Positions 33,355 through 45,129 of a stretch of 64,000 nucleotides of DNA are shown here, one piece after another (the first letter of the stretch is position 1; each line of letters starts with the position of its first letter). Source of the DNA: Tenrec ecaudatus (lineage: Eukaryota; Chordata; Mammalia; Afrosoricida; Tenrecidae); NCBI RefSeq assembly GCF_050624435.1, contig NC_134546.1, positions 77,975,700-78,039,699 on the forward strand. Reading direction: 5' to 3'. Under the pieces are notes generated by a model. That model was given only the letters and a program-made list of their open reading frames with translations. It ran no database searches and was not told the DNA's origin. The position numbers and the translations under genes were made by a program.

Positions 33355-33525
33355 CAATCCCTGGTGACACAAAGTTCAAGATCGTGGATGCTATTTGAAA
33401 GGTGAGCAGGTACCACCCACCAGCTGGCCCCTTGCACAATTAAACTGACAGTCTGTGTCCAAAAAGATTACAGTTTAGAGATCCCTATGGGGGCAGTTCC
33501 AGTCTCTCTAAAGGGTGACATTTAG
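33355..33525 (+). repeat. AfroSINE, plus orientation
   Basis: Blocks in order: ccctggtgacac (head), ccacccaccagctgg, aagattacag, atccctatgggggcagttcc and ctctaaagggtgac. A diverged copy. Confidence 0.82.
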
Positions 33526-33989
33526 TCAAAATGGATGATACATTTACAAAACAACATGTCAGTGATGCAGTCTGGACTCTCCCTAACAGATATTAAATGC
33601 ATGTTTCCTCCTGGTGCTCCTAATCTGAGTTCTAGTCCTAGTCAACTGTTTTGGATAATGGCAAGTTTGCTCTTTATGATACTACTTTGTGGAATCATAA
33701 ATAATTTTCATTTTGTCTTTTAAACTTGGAAGATTTTCCTGAACCTTATGGCTTCACATACTACGTTCATTATATTTTGAAATTAATTAATTGTCATTTC
33801 TGTTTTCTTTATTCATTGCTACACTTCACTTACTCTCTATTAGAATGTGATCATCTCTTAAGTGTCCTCACTATTTGAAGAAAACAAAACATTTTGAAGG
33901 CTCTTATAGTTCTTGTACCCACTCATCAATTGTATCAAGATAATTTGTACATGTGTCCCCATCATTATTTCCTAGACATTTCTTTTCTT

Positions 33990-34060
33990 CTTTTTAAAAA
34001 ATCAATTTATTGGGGGCTCATACAACTCTTATCACAATCCATGCATCCATCCAGTGTAGT
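33990..34060 (-). mobile_element. L1 3'-end fragment, antisense
   Basis: A short T-rich tail, then tttattgggggctcatacaa and ctcttatcacaatccatgc, the conserved L1 3' end, truncated after about 70 bases. Confidence 0.85.
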
Positions 34061-36720
34061 CTTCTCACTCTTAGTTTTCAGATTTCAATGTGCTCTGCAG
34101 ATAATTTTATCCCCTGGTCTCCTCTTCTAGGAAGAAGGACTCTGTTTCACACAGCACTCCATTTCCAGAACCGTGTGTCCTGCGCACTTCTATTGGACAA
34201 GCTACAGCGGTTTGGTAAAGAATATTAATAGGTTCACAGATTGAAAATATGCTCAGTTCAGTTTTCAACATAAAATAACATTGGGAAAATTTCTATATGA
34301 ACAATGCGTTAAATTTGAGGTATGGCAACACAGAAAATCAGTCTAGAAATGAGATGGGTGTACTCAGATAAATGAAAATTTATCTTAGTATTTAGTGTTT
34401 CCTCGAGGTACATTTTTCACCCTGCTCTCAGAACTAAGTTTTGTGGGGATTCATGCTAATCTGGAAAGACTTAGACCATAGCCATGTTTGCTATATGTAA
34501 TTTGTTTTGTTTTTTTTTTCTCCTCAGAGGAGCGGATTCTTCCCATTCTAAATTGTAATGCAGGATTGTGATGCTGGGAATCTACATAATGATGGAGTGG
34601 GAGAAAAAGATAGATTTCTGTGTGTTCTTCTGATTGAGTCTGAACCTTTTATAGCACCTGGGCAGTAAGACTCTGACCTTCATGCCTGTGTTGTAGTTTA
34701 TAGTTTGGCCTGTCCATGTTCCTTTCCTTCACTGCAAAATCTCCTCTATGTTTGAACTTTTAATATCTGTTCATTATATCCTCACACATAGGTCTCATGG
34801 GTAGGATATGGTGTGTGTGGTTGATAGGGGAAATATTTCACCTCCAGCTATGAAAAATCAATGAATTAACCTTCCTCTGGCGCTAAATCTGTTGAGATGA
34901 TAAAAGACTCCCAATCCAGTGTCTGAATCACAGGGCTTATTTTGAATGTATACTTGAAAATCTTGGGGGGGGGGGTTATAGGTAAAGCCCACAGAATTCG
35001 GGGCTCCACTAATGACTGGCCCCAGCAATTTCTCACTGGTACAGTAAATAATACTCAGTCTCTAGAAGTTCATAAAATTTTAATTTACAGTTTTGCTTTA
35101 TTTTGTTTGTTTGTTTTTTAAATACATGGGTTTGATAGCTTCTGATTCAGGTAAGCAGAACACAGCTGTTCCCATCTGAATAGACCTCCTCTAGATTTCG
35201 GATGACATTTGATATGCCAATTCACTTTAATTCTCTGATGGTGCATGCAAGGACTCCCAGCATCTGTGCACCCAAGGCTCATGTTGCAGAATAAGGAGCA
35301 GGTGCCTGACTCAGAGAGGAGGAGATGGTCCAAGAGAGACAGAGCAGGGGTCCAGAGTGGAAATGGAGTGGCAGGGGTCCAGAGAGGGCCTAGAGTTTGT
35401 ACGTGGGCAGAGAGTTGTGGTCATCTCCACATGACAAGACATTATAGAGGGATGAGTGGACAGATAGTATAGGGTGTTTTATCACCCAGCACCGGGAAAC
35501 TGAGCTACATTTGATCACCCCTTATGCTTTGTCCCTAGGTTCTTCGAGCTAAAACCTGAGAAAGCAGGTCCCTGGCCTCTAAATGAAGAGCATCCAGTGG
35601 TTACTGAGTTTCTTTGAGCCCTAAGCACTTGAATTGATTTAGGACCATTCAGGCAAGGAATGATTTTTTTTTTCAGAAAATAGGTACTGTACACTAGAGA
35701 AGTATCTGAGTTTGTAGAGATATGTCCTAATCTTATCGGTTCTGGTTAATCTTTTTCACAATACTGATACTTTTTGTGATTAAAATGTACAACTTATGTT
35801 AATCTTGTTAATGTATCCTTAATACATCTTGCAAAATTATTAAATTTATTTAGGGGGTTCTATCCAACTTAGGGTGATAAAGTAATATTTCCTTATATTT
35901 TATAGATTGTATTGCTTGGTTTTTTATGTGTTCTGAATATTTTACATACTTTTATATTATTTCATTTGTTGCTTTTCAATTTTTCATATATATATCGTTT
36001 TGTGGGCTGGTTTTTATGTGAGGAGAGGAAATAAGAAAACTTTATGCCTGTTAAAATAACATTTTGGTATACATAATTTTAAACAAGTAAAAAAACAGAA
36101 GTTCATGGAAAATATAGCTGACTATATATGAAAACACACTCAATACATATATAGTAATAGTGAGGGTGATATAGTCAAATGAGTAAGACCTCTCTCCACA
36201 CCCACCTCAGTCAGTCATTGAAAAATCACTGTATCTCATCACAGACACAGAGCAATGGCCCCGTTGCTTGGTCAGTATTAGTCCATGAGAAGCTGATTTT
36301 GTCAGACCTCATCTATGAAGTCAGTGAAATTATAGGGTTCGAGTATAAGTGGATACATCTGTACCAGTCATGACCAACTGTCCAACCACATCATGAGATC
36401 ATGAGATGTATCCACTACAATCAGGATTCGAGACAACATTTGAGATGAGCAGCGAAGCTATCCTGGTGTGTGGCTCCGTCATGTTCTCGAGGTTTCCACT
36501 TATTTATACCTGATGTAGACCAGAAATGCATTCATGAATGTGAATTATGTGCATGTACAAATGCCCTATAGAGTTCAAAGCTTAAGCCATCACCCTTATA
36601 CAGCAATAAGCAAGGACATTGCCACATAGGCTGTACCTAAACCACTGACACCAAAGTGCACTCATCAAGGACTGACTATGTGGCTTCATTTTCCTATTGG
36701 CAGTTGCCCTCAGTAAGATA
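34061..36720. other. Intergenic, no gene recognised
   Basis: AT-rich with an 11-base G run near 34,965-34,975 and an AT-rich tract at 35,750-36,060. No coding similarity or further V segment was found. Confidence 0.5.
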
Positions 36721-36724
36721 AGAC

Positions 36725-37134
36725 ATGGACTGGAGAGAACACTGAAGCAGCTGCAGAACCTCACCTTCTGGTTTACTTCCTCACAGGTGTGCATGCCCAG
36801 ATGCAGTTAGTGCAGTCTGAGGCCAAGGTGCAGAAGCCAGGAGAGTAGGTAAAGGTGTCCTGTAGGACTTCCAGACACACCTTTTCCAACTACGGTACGA
36901 ATTAGGTGTGATGAGCACCAGGAAAAGGCGTTCAGTGGATGGGCTGGATCAACACCCACACTGGGAAGTCAACATATGCCCTGGGCTTTGCACAGGCCCA
37001 AAAGACATCTCCTCAGATGTGTCATTCAGCACAGCTTATCTACAGATTGGCAGCCTGAACTCCGAGGACACTGCCACCTCTTCCTGTGTGAGACACACGC
37101 TGTAGAAATCCACATCCTGAGAGCGTCAGGACAC
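36725..37134 (+). pseudogene. IGHV pseudogene, IGHV7/1-like
   Basis: An ATG-GAC-TGG leader start at 36,725 (the IGHV1/7 type) is followed after only about 50 bases by a tcacag acceptor, so most of the leader exon and intron are lost. The V-region starts at 36,798 (QMQLVQSEAKVQKPG). It has stops at 36,846 (TAG), 36,903 (TAG) and a double TGA shortly after, where FR2 should begin. Framework/CDR2 then reads [15 protein letters not shown], which with AYLQI further on is an IGHV7 hallmark. FR3 is frameshifted and the second Cys is in SSCVRH. The recombination signal is degenerate: heptamer cacgctg (37,096-37,102), a 23-base spacer and nonamer-like tcaggacac. Not functional. Confidence 0.88.
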
Positions 37135-37849
37135 CTGAGGGGAGGGCAGCTGTACTGGCTGAGGCAGTCTCTCAGAATATATAGTTGAATCTTCTCTTTA
37201 CTTACCAGTTATGAAGTTAGAGATGAGAAACAAAGAAAATTACTTCCTGTGAAATTAGCATTACAATACTATGAAATTATATCAGCCCCTCTAGGGGGGA
37301 AAATAAGAAATACCTTGGTATGTAGCTTTTCCTTAGCTCTCTGTGTAAATACTTCCATCTCCGTACTGACAACTATGCAGACTCCATGAAGGGTTAATTT
37401 ACCACCTCCAGAGACAATGATAAGAACACGGTTTATTGGCAAATAGACGGTTGGGAAATGGAAGGCAAGGCCATCTAGTACTCTGTGAGAAAAAAGGGAG
37501 AGGGAGTCAGTGTGATCCCAGAAACAGACTCCCTGTTGGGAGAGACCTGAGCTGCAGGGGACACTCAGAACCCACAGATCTCAGGACACACCCCAGGGGC
37601 ACAGGGTTGGCTTCTTGTGGTCTGGGGATGCATCTCCATTGCACTGTTTCCCCCAATAAATTTGTCTATTTTTATGACAAAGGAATGCAATATTAATGTA
37701 TACGAAATATGTAAAATCAGACCTATTACACATAGGATGTATAATAATGGAATTGAAATCTCATCAGCAGAAAGTGAGGAGGAAGGAGCACATAAAATAT
37801 AACTTTTATTTATTGCTGTTATACCTCACTTATTTGTATGTTAAAGTTT
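37135..37849. other. Intergenic, no gene recognised
   Basis: V-segment flanking sequence, including 37,430-37,640 with acacaccccaggggcacagg, which I could not assign. No open gene. Confidence 0.5.
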
Positions 37850-38650
37850 ACAGCAAATGCGTTTTTCAAGTACTGTTTGATAATAGATGTATTGGTTGGA
37901 TTTCCTTGAAGGCGGATATGATCTTTTCACAGACAGTACTGCATTCCATGATGGGTTTAGCAAGATCCTTTCTGACAATGAATGCTATCCCCTTCTCTTC
38001 ATTGTGTTGTTCTTGGCATAGTAAATCTTATGATTTCCTGATCAACTTGCAATACCATTTAAGTCCATTTAAGCTCACTAATGCCAAGGATATCAAGCAA
38101 ACATCAAGCATCCCATATCATCTTTGGCCCCTTCCAGTTTTCCTCAATTTATAGTATGCAAATGATCAGCTTTGATCATCAGAAGACTTTTGGAGCTGTT
38201 TCGCATTACCTTGAGACATGTTCTATCAGCAAATGAAGATCCTGACGGCTCCACTCCCAGAGGCTTTACCCAAATCACACCATCATGGCCGACTCCCTTC
38301 CAAGAAACCAGCTCCACTTCAGTCACATTTTGAGTGCCCTCAAACATGAGGGGCCCATCCTCTGACAGTAGCTTCAATGATTTCCTAATTCCTTTCCTTA
38401 GGCTGTCAGTATTTAACAATACTTCAAAAGTATGCATAAGATTTTCAAAGCTTCTTCCACTGAAGAATGTAGTGGGGTCCTTCTAAATTGTCTAGTCTTA
38501 GTCTGGAAGCTTTGATGAAATCGGTTCACTTTGGGTGTCCCTGCTGGCATTTTATATAACAGTGACATATCTTCTAGCATCACAGCAACACACAAGCCAC
38601 CACAGTATAAAGAACTAGCAAACAGGTGGTGAGAATATAACATTATTCCT
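37850..38650 (-). mobile_element. RTE/BovB-type LINE, antisense
   Basis: The antisense strand carries the afrotherian RTE 3' region. On the plus strand the blocks are gtattggttggatttccttg, acagacagtactgcattcca, tgacaatgaatgctatcccc, agctcactaatgccaaggat, tttgagtgccctcaaac, ttagtctggaagctttgatg and agcatcacagcaacacacaa, all in the expected order. Diverged and without an open frame. Confidence 0.85.
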
Positions 38651-39059
38651 TCCAAATATACAAATTCTGGCTAATATTTTAAATGCAATAAATAAGTAAA
38701 AGCAGAACTCCATCAAATAGTGGATTAATTCAATTTAATATTTTCAATTATGGTCTTAACAATTAAATAAAAAGCCATGAGGACATCAAGAATTTAATAA
38801 GTAAACAAACAAATAAATGGGTCTAGCAAACTAGAATCAGTGACCAATACATAGCATACTCAACCAAAACCAAAATATATTGCTCCCGTTAAGCTTGGAT
38901 TTATTTCAGAAATAAAGTTAAGCATGAAATGAATAGAAACAGAAACAGATAATAAAAATTCAGATAGATGAGAGATACGAAATATGGACAGGCTCTTTAG
39001 AGAAAATTGACAGCTAAATCGATAGTTCAGCAGATTGATAGACCATTTAATAGATTTAT

Positions 39060-39109
<50 letters not shown>

Positions 39110-41271
39110 AAGACAGCAGAGATAGGAAAATGTGTAGATGGATGGCAGAGAGAAAGAGAAACGCATTCAACAAACACCAGTGTCATTGTGCATTTAAGTT
39201 CAGGGGTTTGGGCTGAGTCCAGGCAGATGGTGTTCAGAGAACACTCTTGTCTATCCTGAGATAAATTGAAGACTAAATGCACAAACTACTACATGAGGTA
39301 TGTTATAAGGAGTAAGGATGTTATAAAACAATGATTCACTCTTCAAGAGATTATCTCAAGTACCTGGGTCCCCACAGCAGGAATAAATCACCTATTTGAT
39401 GTGTGTGGTGATGCAGGTAAAAGTAGGTCAGGGAAGCTATGTGAGACCAGACTGTAAGCACCATGAGGGGAATGTTGGGATGTATTGCACAGGGTCTCAG
39501 GACAAACAGGCACATGACCCAGATTCAAGACTCAGTGCCTGGGGAACAAGATACAGGTTTCCTAGCAGCATTTGGGCCTCCCCTACCCCATTCCCTTGTG
39601 TCATGATTTTTAGTCCTCTTCCTGTCTTTGAGAACTGATATTTAGATGTTTTTTAGCATAACTCTCAACTCCAGTGAACAGAGGGAAGAGAATGAAGCAT
39701 GGAATTATGATATCTTCTCTGGGTCCTTGTTCTTTTCTTGGGAGACTCTGAGTGCATAACCCACAAGCTGAGGTGCTCTCTCCACATCAGAGGAGAACTG
39801 AAGGGAAACATTTTAATATTATTTTCTATTTTTATCTTTACACTTTCTTGTGGATTGCGTGAAGGTGTACCGAGAAAATTAATGTTCATTCAACTATTTA
39901 TACACTCTTGTTTCATTTCATTGACTGCAATACACACAAACTCCTGTTACAATTACCTTTTCTTTCCAAACATTCTGAATGTTCCCTGGATAAATGTTGC
40001 CCTTTGAATCACAGAAGTTTGATAGTTTTAAGGTTATTGTATCTCCCCAGGACAATTGCTCCTTGGGAGGTTTGTGGACTATTTGACTGGAAGTTTTTCC
40101 AAGGGGTGAGTTCAGTCCCATACCTGAAGGGATGCTGACAGCCGTATTCTCAGGACTTCCACGAGTCTACCCAAGCGGTAAGCCTAGTGTTTTTATTTTC
40201 TTTGTGTGTGTGTGTGTGCATGCGTGTGTATTCTTTCACTTTTTATCCCACTCTGCCCAAGACCTTCTAATGCTACCTTTTACAGCGAAGTGGGTACTGA
40301 TAGCAAGGTACCACCTATTTCTTCTGGTCATAGGGTTCAGGACACTTGTATCTATGATTCATTATAGCATTAGATGAATGGTGTCCATGTGTCTTCAATG
40401 ATCATCACTCTGGAAAGGGAGAAACAATTAGCTGCACCTCATGTGGTTTAAAGTCCCCTGTCACTACTCTCAAAACCCAGATGTAGGACATTATCTTTGT
40501 GGGCTGTTATGTCAGCGGTTCTTGGTGTTCTCTAACCTCCAAGGCCTCCTCTTCAGAGAGAAAAGTTAACTCACTGATGGTTTTCTTTAGTTTAGATCAC
40601 AGTAGATCAGAGTAATGTTTAGACAGATTATGAAACTAATGAAGGTGAAATATTCCACATTTTGGACTTTTAACTTCTCTTGTGAACAGAGTTCCACTGT
40701 CAGAGAGTTGGTAACAAGGGCCAGGTTGACCATGAGTGTTCAGAGAGACACACTCATCTTTGGCTTTAATCTGCACAGATTTGTCTGGCACTCCGAGTAA
40801 AGCTGACATTTCCTAAGATTTGTTTCCTCTCCTCAGGCAGCAGGAAGCACAGGGCAGACCTGAGCACTAGGACATACCTGAGAGTCTACTGAAAAGGGAC
40901 CATTTGGGAGATAAGATTCTTCAGTGTCTTCACTAAGGAGTCAGAGGTACTTTCTATCCTGGACATAATTCCCTGCAGACAGTAAGGAGGGACTGTCTGT
41001 GAGGGCCCAGGCTCCTTGGGCTGCAGCTTCACACCGGGTTTCAAACCACTGTCACCTGAGTGTGGACTGAGAGATGCACTGAGTGGAGAACCACGGTTCA
41101 ATACTTTCTGGGGTTAATGTGCCAATGACTGTGTGTTTGTGTCTTTTTGTGTGTGTTGTGTGATGTTATTAGGATCAGGTTCTGTCCCTCTCAACAGTCC
41201 CAAGACCCACACCTCCCCCTGCCTTGGGTTTCCATGGTTATAAGGCTGGAGGAGTCTGACATGGAGGGCAG
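38651..41271. other. Intergenic, no gene recognised
   Basis: Contains a tetranucleotide microsatellite (39,061-39,108) and a GT run near 40,203-40,228. 40,800-41,100 looks like V-gene upstream flank but has no coding part. Confidence 0.5.
39061..39108. repeat. (ATAG)n microsatellite
   Basis: About twelve units of atag. The copy at 56,984-57,031 has exactly the same length. Confidence 0.95.
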
Positions 41272-41280
41272 GGCAGAAAT

Positions 41281-41288
41281 ATGCAAAG
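41281..41288 (+). promoter_or_regulatory. Ig octamer-like element
   Basis: atgcaaag, 7 of 8 to the V-gene octamer atgcaaat, 104 bases before the leader ATG of the IGHV5-like segment. Octamers at this distance bind Oct factors in V promoters. Confidence 0.55.
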
Positions 41289-41391
41289 TGGAAGACACCC
41301 ATTTTAGACCCACAGGCTACCTCCCCAGGGGAAGCACCCTCATCACCCAGCTGGGGACCACAATGTGATTACTTTCCATCCTCCTTGCAAG

Positions 41392-41864
41392 ATGGAGTTC
41401 TGCCACCCTAACTCTCCTCATTACTCTTCTCCCAGGTCAGGATCGCCACAGGGTCTGAGAAGAATGGAGGGCAGTGTGTGAAGAGGAAATCTCTGATCTC
41501 TGAATCCTATTTCCACAGGTGTCTGTGCCCAGGTGTAGCTGGTGCAGTCTAGGGCAGAGATGAAGAGACCTGGAGAATCTTTGAGGATCTCTTGTAAGAC
41601 ATCTGGGTTCAGCTTTACTAGCTACTATTTGCACTGGATTAGGCAGATGCCTGGAATAGGCTCGGAATGGATAGGAAGAATTGATCCTGAAAACTCTCAA
41701 ACAAAGTACAACCCATCCTTCCAAGGAAAAGTCAGCATCTCCACAGACAACTCCATCAGCACCATGTCCCTGCAGTGGAGCAGCCTGAAGGACTTAGACA
41801 CGGCCATGTATTACTGTGCAAGACACACAGTGAGAGAAACCACTTCCTGAGAGGGGTAGAAACC
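41392..41864 (+). pseudogene. IGHV pseudogene, IGHV5-like, nearly intact
   Basis: Leader exon 41,392-41,435, intron to 41,518 (gtcagg...ttccacag), leader part 2 at 41,519-41,529, and V-region 41,530-41,823 of exactly 98 codons. Cys (ISCKTSG), Trp (HWIRQMPG) and the second Cys (DTAMYYCAR) are all present. [22 protein letters not shown] and LQWSSLK mark the IGHV5 family. The recombination signal is good: cacagtg (41,826-41,832), 23-base spacer, nonamer gtagaaacc (41,856-41,864). Two lesions are seen: TAG in place of the third V codon (41,536-41,538), and a leader exon of 44 bases where 46 is usual as I recall, which shifts the frame. It could still rearrange but not encode a V domain. Confidence 0.93.
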
Positions 41865-42331
41865 CTCAGAGCAGAAGTCTCAGAGGCACCTTCCTGTTCA
41901 GCAGAAGAGGAAAACTGTCCGCTGTCTCCTACAGAGTGAGAACATGAGATCATGTCACCAGCCACTGAAATGGCAGGGAGGCATCTCCCCACATGGGACC
42001 ACTGATGCCTTTTATTGGATTAGACTCCCCTGGAGTAGCCCAGTCTGTGACAGCTGAATAACAGCAGTGCTGTAGAGCAGGGGAGGCAAGGTTTTGTTTG
42101 AAATTTTCAGAGTTCAGCCATTGCTGCCCTTGAAGAATGAGCAGGTGCATTGTCTTACAGGAAAGAAAAACCTCAGCTCAAATTTCCTGGCCTTTTTCTC
42201 ACCAACCATTCTCAGTATTATTAGAACTTCTTCCTGATAAGTACCCACAATCCCCTCAAATGCTCATTTGTTTGCCTTCTAACTTGATTTACCTGCCTGC
42301 ATTCAAATTGATTTGGAGAGAGCTTTATAAA

Positions 42332-42344
42332 ACTCTACTGGTGG
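42332..42344. repeat. Left target-site duplication of ZRSR2 retrocopy
   Basis: actctactggtgg, preceded by ttataaa; matches 44,370-44,382 at 12 of 13 bases. Confidence 0.75.
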
Positions 42345-44369
42345 CTCTCTTCCGGCCTGGCGCTGGGCCTGGGAGCCGCCGAGAAGATGGGGGAGCCCAG
42401 AGATGCTAGTGTCTCCCAGGGTCTGAGGTCGCATGTGGTGAGAGGGTAGTCGCCAAAGAGGTAAGGGATGAAGCGCGCTCAGGCTGCGCCTGAAGAGTGA
42501 GCGAGCGGGCAGGCAATGAGCTGATCCTGATGAGCGGCCAGCTGCTGCACTTGCTGCCCAATCTGTCAGGGGCGTCCAGGGGCAGTGGAAGCCACAGAAG
42601 TACAGGGCCACCCTGAAGAAGGAGAAGCGAAAGAAGCTTGGGCAGGAGCTCGCGCGACTGGGAGACTCAGGACTGTCACTGGAGGAGCCAGATGCGGTGG
42701 CTTTAGCTGAAGAATGCCACCAAGAGGAGCAGAAGTTGTAGGAGACAGAGAGGCAAAATTTACACGAGGAGTGGTTGCTGAGAGAGCAGAAGGCCCAAGA
42801 AGAATTCCGGATAAAGAAAGAAAAGGAAGAGGCGGCCAGAAGACGGCAGGAAGAACTAGAGCGGAAGTTAAAAGAAGAATGGGAAGCGCAGCAGAGGAAA
42901 GAGCGGGAGGAGGAGGAGGAGCAGAAGCTGCAGGAGAAGCATGAGAAAGAGGAAGCCATGCAGAAGATGCTGCATCAGGCGGAAAATGAGTTGGAAAACG
43001 GTGCCACATGGCAAAACCCAGAGCCACCCTTGGATGTAAGAATACTGGAGAAAGACCGGGCCTTTTGTCCATTCTACAGTAAAACCGGAGCGTGCCGATG
43101 CACGGAAGCACACTTTCCCAGCATCGAGTCCCGCCCTTCTTGTGAAAAGCATGTTCACGACGTATGGCATGGAGCAGTGCCAAGTGGATGACTATGACCC
43201 GGATGCCAGCCTGGAGTACAGCGAGACCTACCAGCAGTTTCTGGAGTTCTATGACGATGTGCTCCCTGAGTTCAAGAACGTGGGGAAGGTGGTACAGTTC
43301 AAGGTCAGCTGCAACTTTGAACCTCATCTGAGGGGCAACGTGTATGTCCAGTATCAATCAGACTTCCAAGCAGCCCTTTCTCTGTTTAATGGAAGGTGGT
43401 AAGCGGGACGACAGATGCAGTGCGAATTCTGCCCGGTGACCTGGTGGCAAATGGCGATTTGTGGTTTATTCGAGACCCAGCAGTGCCCACGCGGCAAGCA
43501 CTGCAAGTTTCTCCACGTGTTCCGAAATTCCAACAATGAGTTTTGGGAAGCGGACAGAGACATGTACCTGTCCCCAGATGGGACTAGCTCATCCTATGGG
43601 AAGAGCTGAGATTGGAGAGAGAGGCTGGGCCACCGTCACAGCTACTACAACAGGTCCAGGGGAAGACGGAGTCGTAGTTCCGACTATTCCTACCACAGAA
43701 ACGGGGAGTTGGAGAGGAGAAGTCGGCACAGGGGAAAGAAATCTCATAAGCATGTGTCCAAAAGCCGAGACAGGCGCAGCTCCTGAAGTAGAGGCAAGAA
43801 AAGAGGCCGCAGCCGGAGTCGCAGCAGAAACCGCAGCCCCCGGAGGCCCCAGAGCCGTGGGAGGAGGCAGGCATGTAGCTGAGATAGAAACACCCAGAGC
43901 CCCAAAGCCAGGTAAATTGCTTTTGGTCCTAAATGGATTTCTAGTTTTCTAGTATTTCTAGTTATTCTGGCTGCTGAGCACGCTGGCCAGAAGGGATGTG
44001 TGCCGAGCCGCGGACTCGAAAGTAAAAAGGTGTGTTAGTGTAGGAAATGGAGACAAGAGTGTGCATGGAGGGCATGCTAACCTGCGCAGCTAGTTCACTT
44101 AATCTGGGAGGGTCCAGCATGGATTTTTCTAGTTACTGTGGGGCTGCGGGTGAATGTTTTCACCCTGAAATATGGCTTCATTTCCAACAGCCCCTATTCG
44201 GACAGGACTGTACTCGCTGAATCTACCAGTGTATTTTGCCCTCTCCCAAGGGTTGGATTTTTATTTAAAATTTTGTACTCTTTAAAGAAGCCTTTGTTGA
44301 AAACAATTGAAATAGAAAAACCCCCACAATAAAAATAAACCGTGTATTTCTTGAAAAAAAACAAAAAAA
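42345..44369 (+). pseudogene. ZRSR2 processed pseudogene
   Basis: An intronless copy of the U2AF35-related splicing factor ZRSR2/ZRSR1, which recognises the 3' splice site in the minor (U12) spliceosome. Parts in order: a 5' UTR-like start, the Glu/Lys/Arg-rich coiled region (REQKAQEEFRIKKEKEEAA), a damaged first CCCH finger (CPFYSKTGACR), the U2AF-homology RRM (MFTTYGMEQC, FEPHLRGNVYVQYQ), a second CCCH finger (CGLFETQQCPRGKHCKFLH) and an Arg/Ser domain. Breaks: TAG at 42,739, a frameshift near 43,140, TAA at 43,400, TGA at 43,607 and later stops. An A-rich 3' tail ends at 44,369, and near-identical 13-base duplications flank it, so it came in by L1-mediated retrotransposition. Confidence 0.93.
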
Positions 44370-44382
44370 ACTCTCCTGGTGG
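44370..44382. repeat. Right target-site duplication of ZRSR2 retrocopy
   Basis: actctcctggtgg directly after the A-rich tail. Confidence 0.75.
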
Positions 44383-44629
44383 AGCAGTGGCGCTGTGGCC
44401 TTAACAAACTGCTCATGGATCCCAGACCTTCTACCAGTCAGTTACACTCATAGGGAAATACTTGGTATAGTTTCCTGGTTAAAAAATGACCTCCCCAGAA
44501 GGAGACTCGAGTCTGCTGAGCCAGGATGTACTTGGTTCAGAAATGTTTACATCCTTCCTTCCCCTCTTTCTCCTGAAATGCTGGTCCAACCATGGAATCA
44601 GTGTCAGGGAAAGAGTGTTTTGGATTGAG

Positions 44630-44825
44630 TAGATTCAGGCAGCACCCAGGGAGAGGCCATGGTGTACAAAGATCTCCTACTTGTGGTCACTGTAGTGCTG
44701 ACATTGAACCTGCCAAGAAACATTTCTACCTACCTGTGACCACTGTGAGCACTGAGGACACATCTGTGTATTGCCGTGCAGGCAGACACAGAGAGGGAAG
44801 TCAGTGTGGCCCTCACAGGACAGCT
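44630..44825 (+). pseudogene. IGHV pseudogene remnant, IGHV4-like
   Basis: Only parts of a V-region are recognisable. FR2 appears as RFRQHPGRG. FR3 appears as EPAKKHFYLPVTTVSTEDTS, then VYCRAG, close to the IGHV4 pattern of Lys-Asn-Gln-Phe and SSVT-ADTAVYYCAR. FR1 is not found and the CDR2 region is degraded. The remnant ends at a heptamer cacagag (44,787-44,793), a 23-base spacer and a poor nonamer (aggacagct). It is in the same orientation as the two other V segments. Confidence 0.7.
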
Positions 44826-45129
44826 CTGGGGTTGGACTGCATGGGGCTTTTCGACCAGCAAGGGGCATTCAAGACAAACAACAAGCCCAGGATGCAGGAG
44901 CAGGTAGATTGCTGAGCACAGGTGGGGCTTTCTGCTGTGTCTTGAGTTGGTTTTGTTCCCACCATTCTCAAAGATATCCAGGGGAAACCCTATTTACAAT
45001 TGCAGGAGTGTATTAATGTCTCCTAAATTGTAACAAGAAACTCTCAAAGACATCAAGTTGACTTTCTACCCAAAGTGACCATATAGCATAGGCTCGAATT
45101 ACCTCTGTAAACGGTATTTGCATAGAAGT
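44826..45129. other. Intergenic, no gene recognised
   Basis: V-segment 3' flank without recognisable features. Confidence 0.5.

Noticed and set aside
38156-38163. Perfect Ig octamer atgcaaat on the plus strand
   Set aside because: It lies inside an antisense RTE LINE, with no V leader or V-region at the proper distance downstream.
38860-39282. 140-codon minus-strand frame with repeated Leu-Ser-Ile-Tyr
   Set aside because: Driven by the ATAG microsatellite.
42303-43357. Long minus-strand open frames (218 and 263 codons) and their repeats at 60,226-61,280
   Set aside because: They are antisense to the ZRSR2 pseudogene's charged repeat-rich region; Ser/Cys/Phe-rich and Pro/Ala-rich composition comes from GAG/AAG-rich codons on the other strand.
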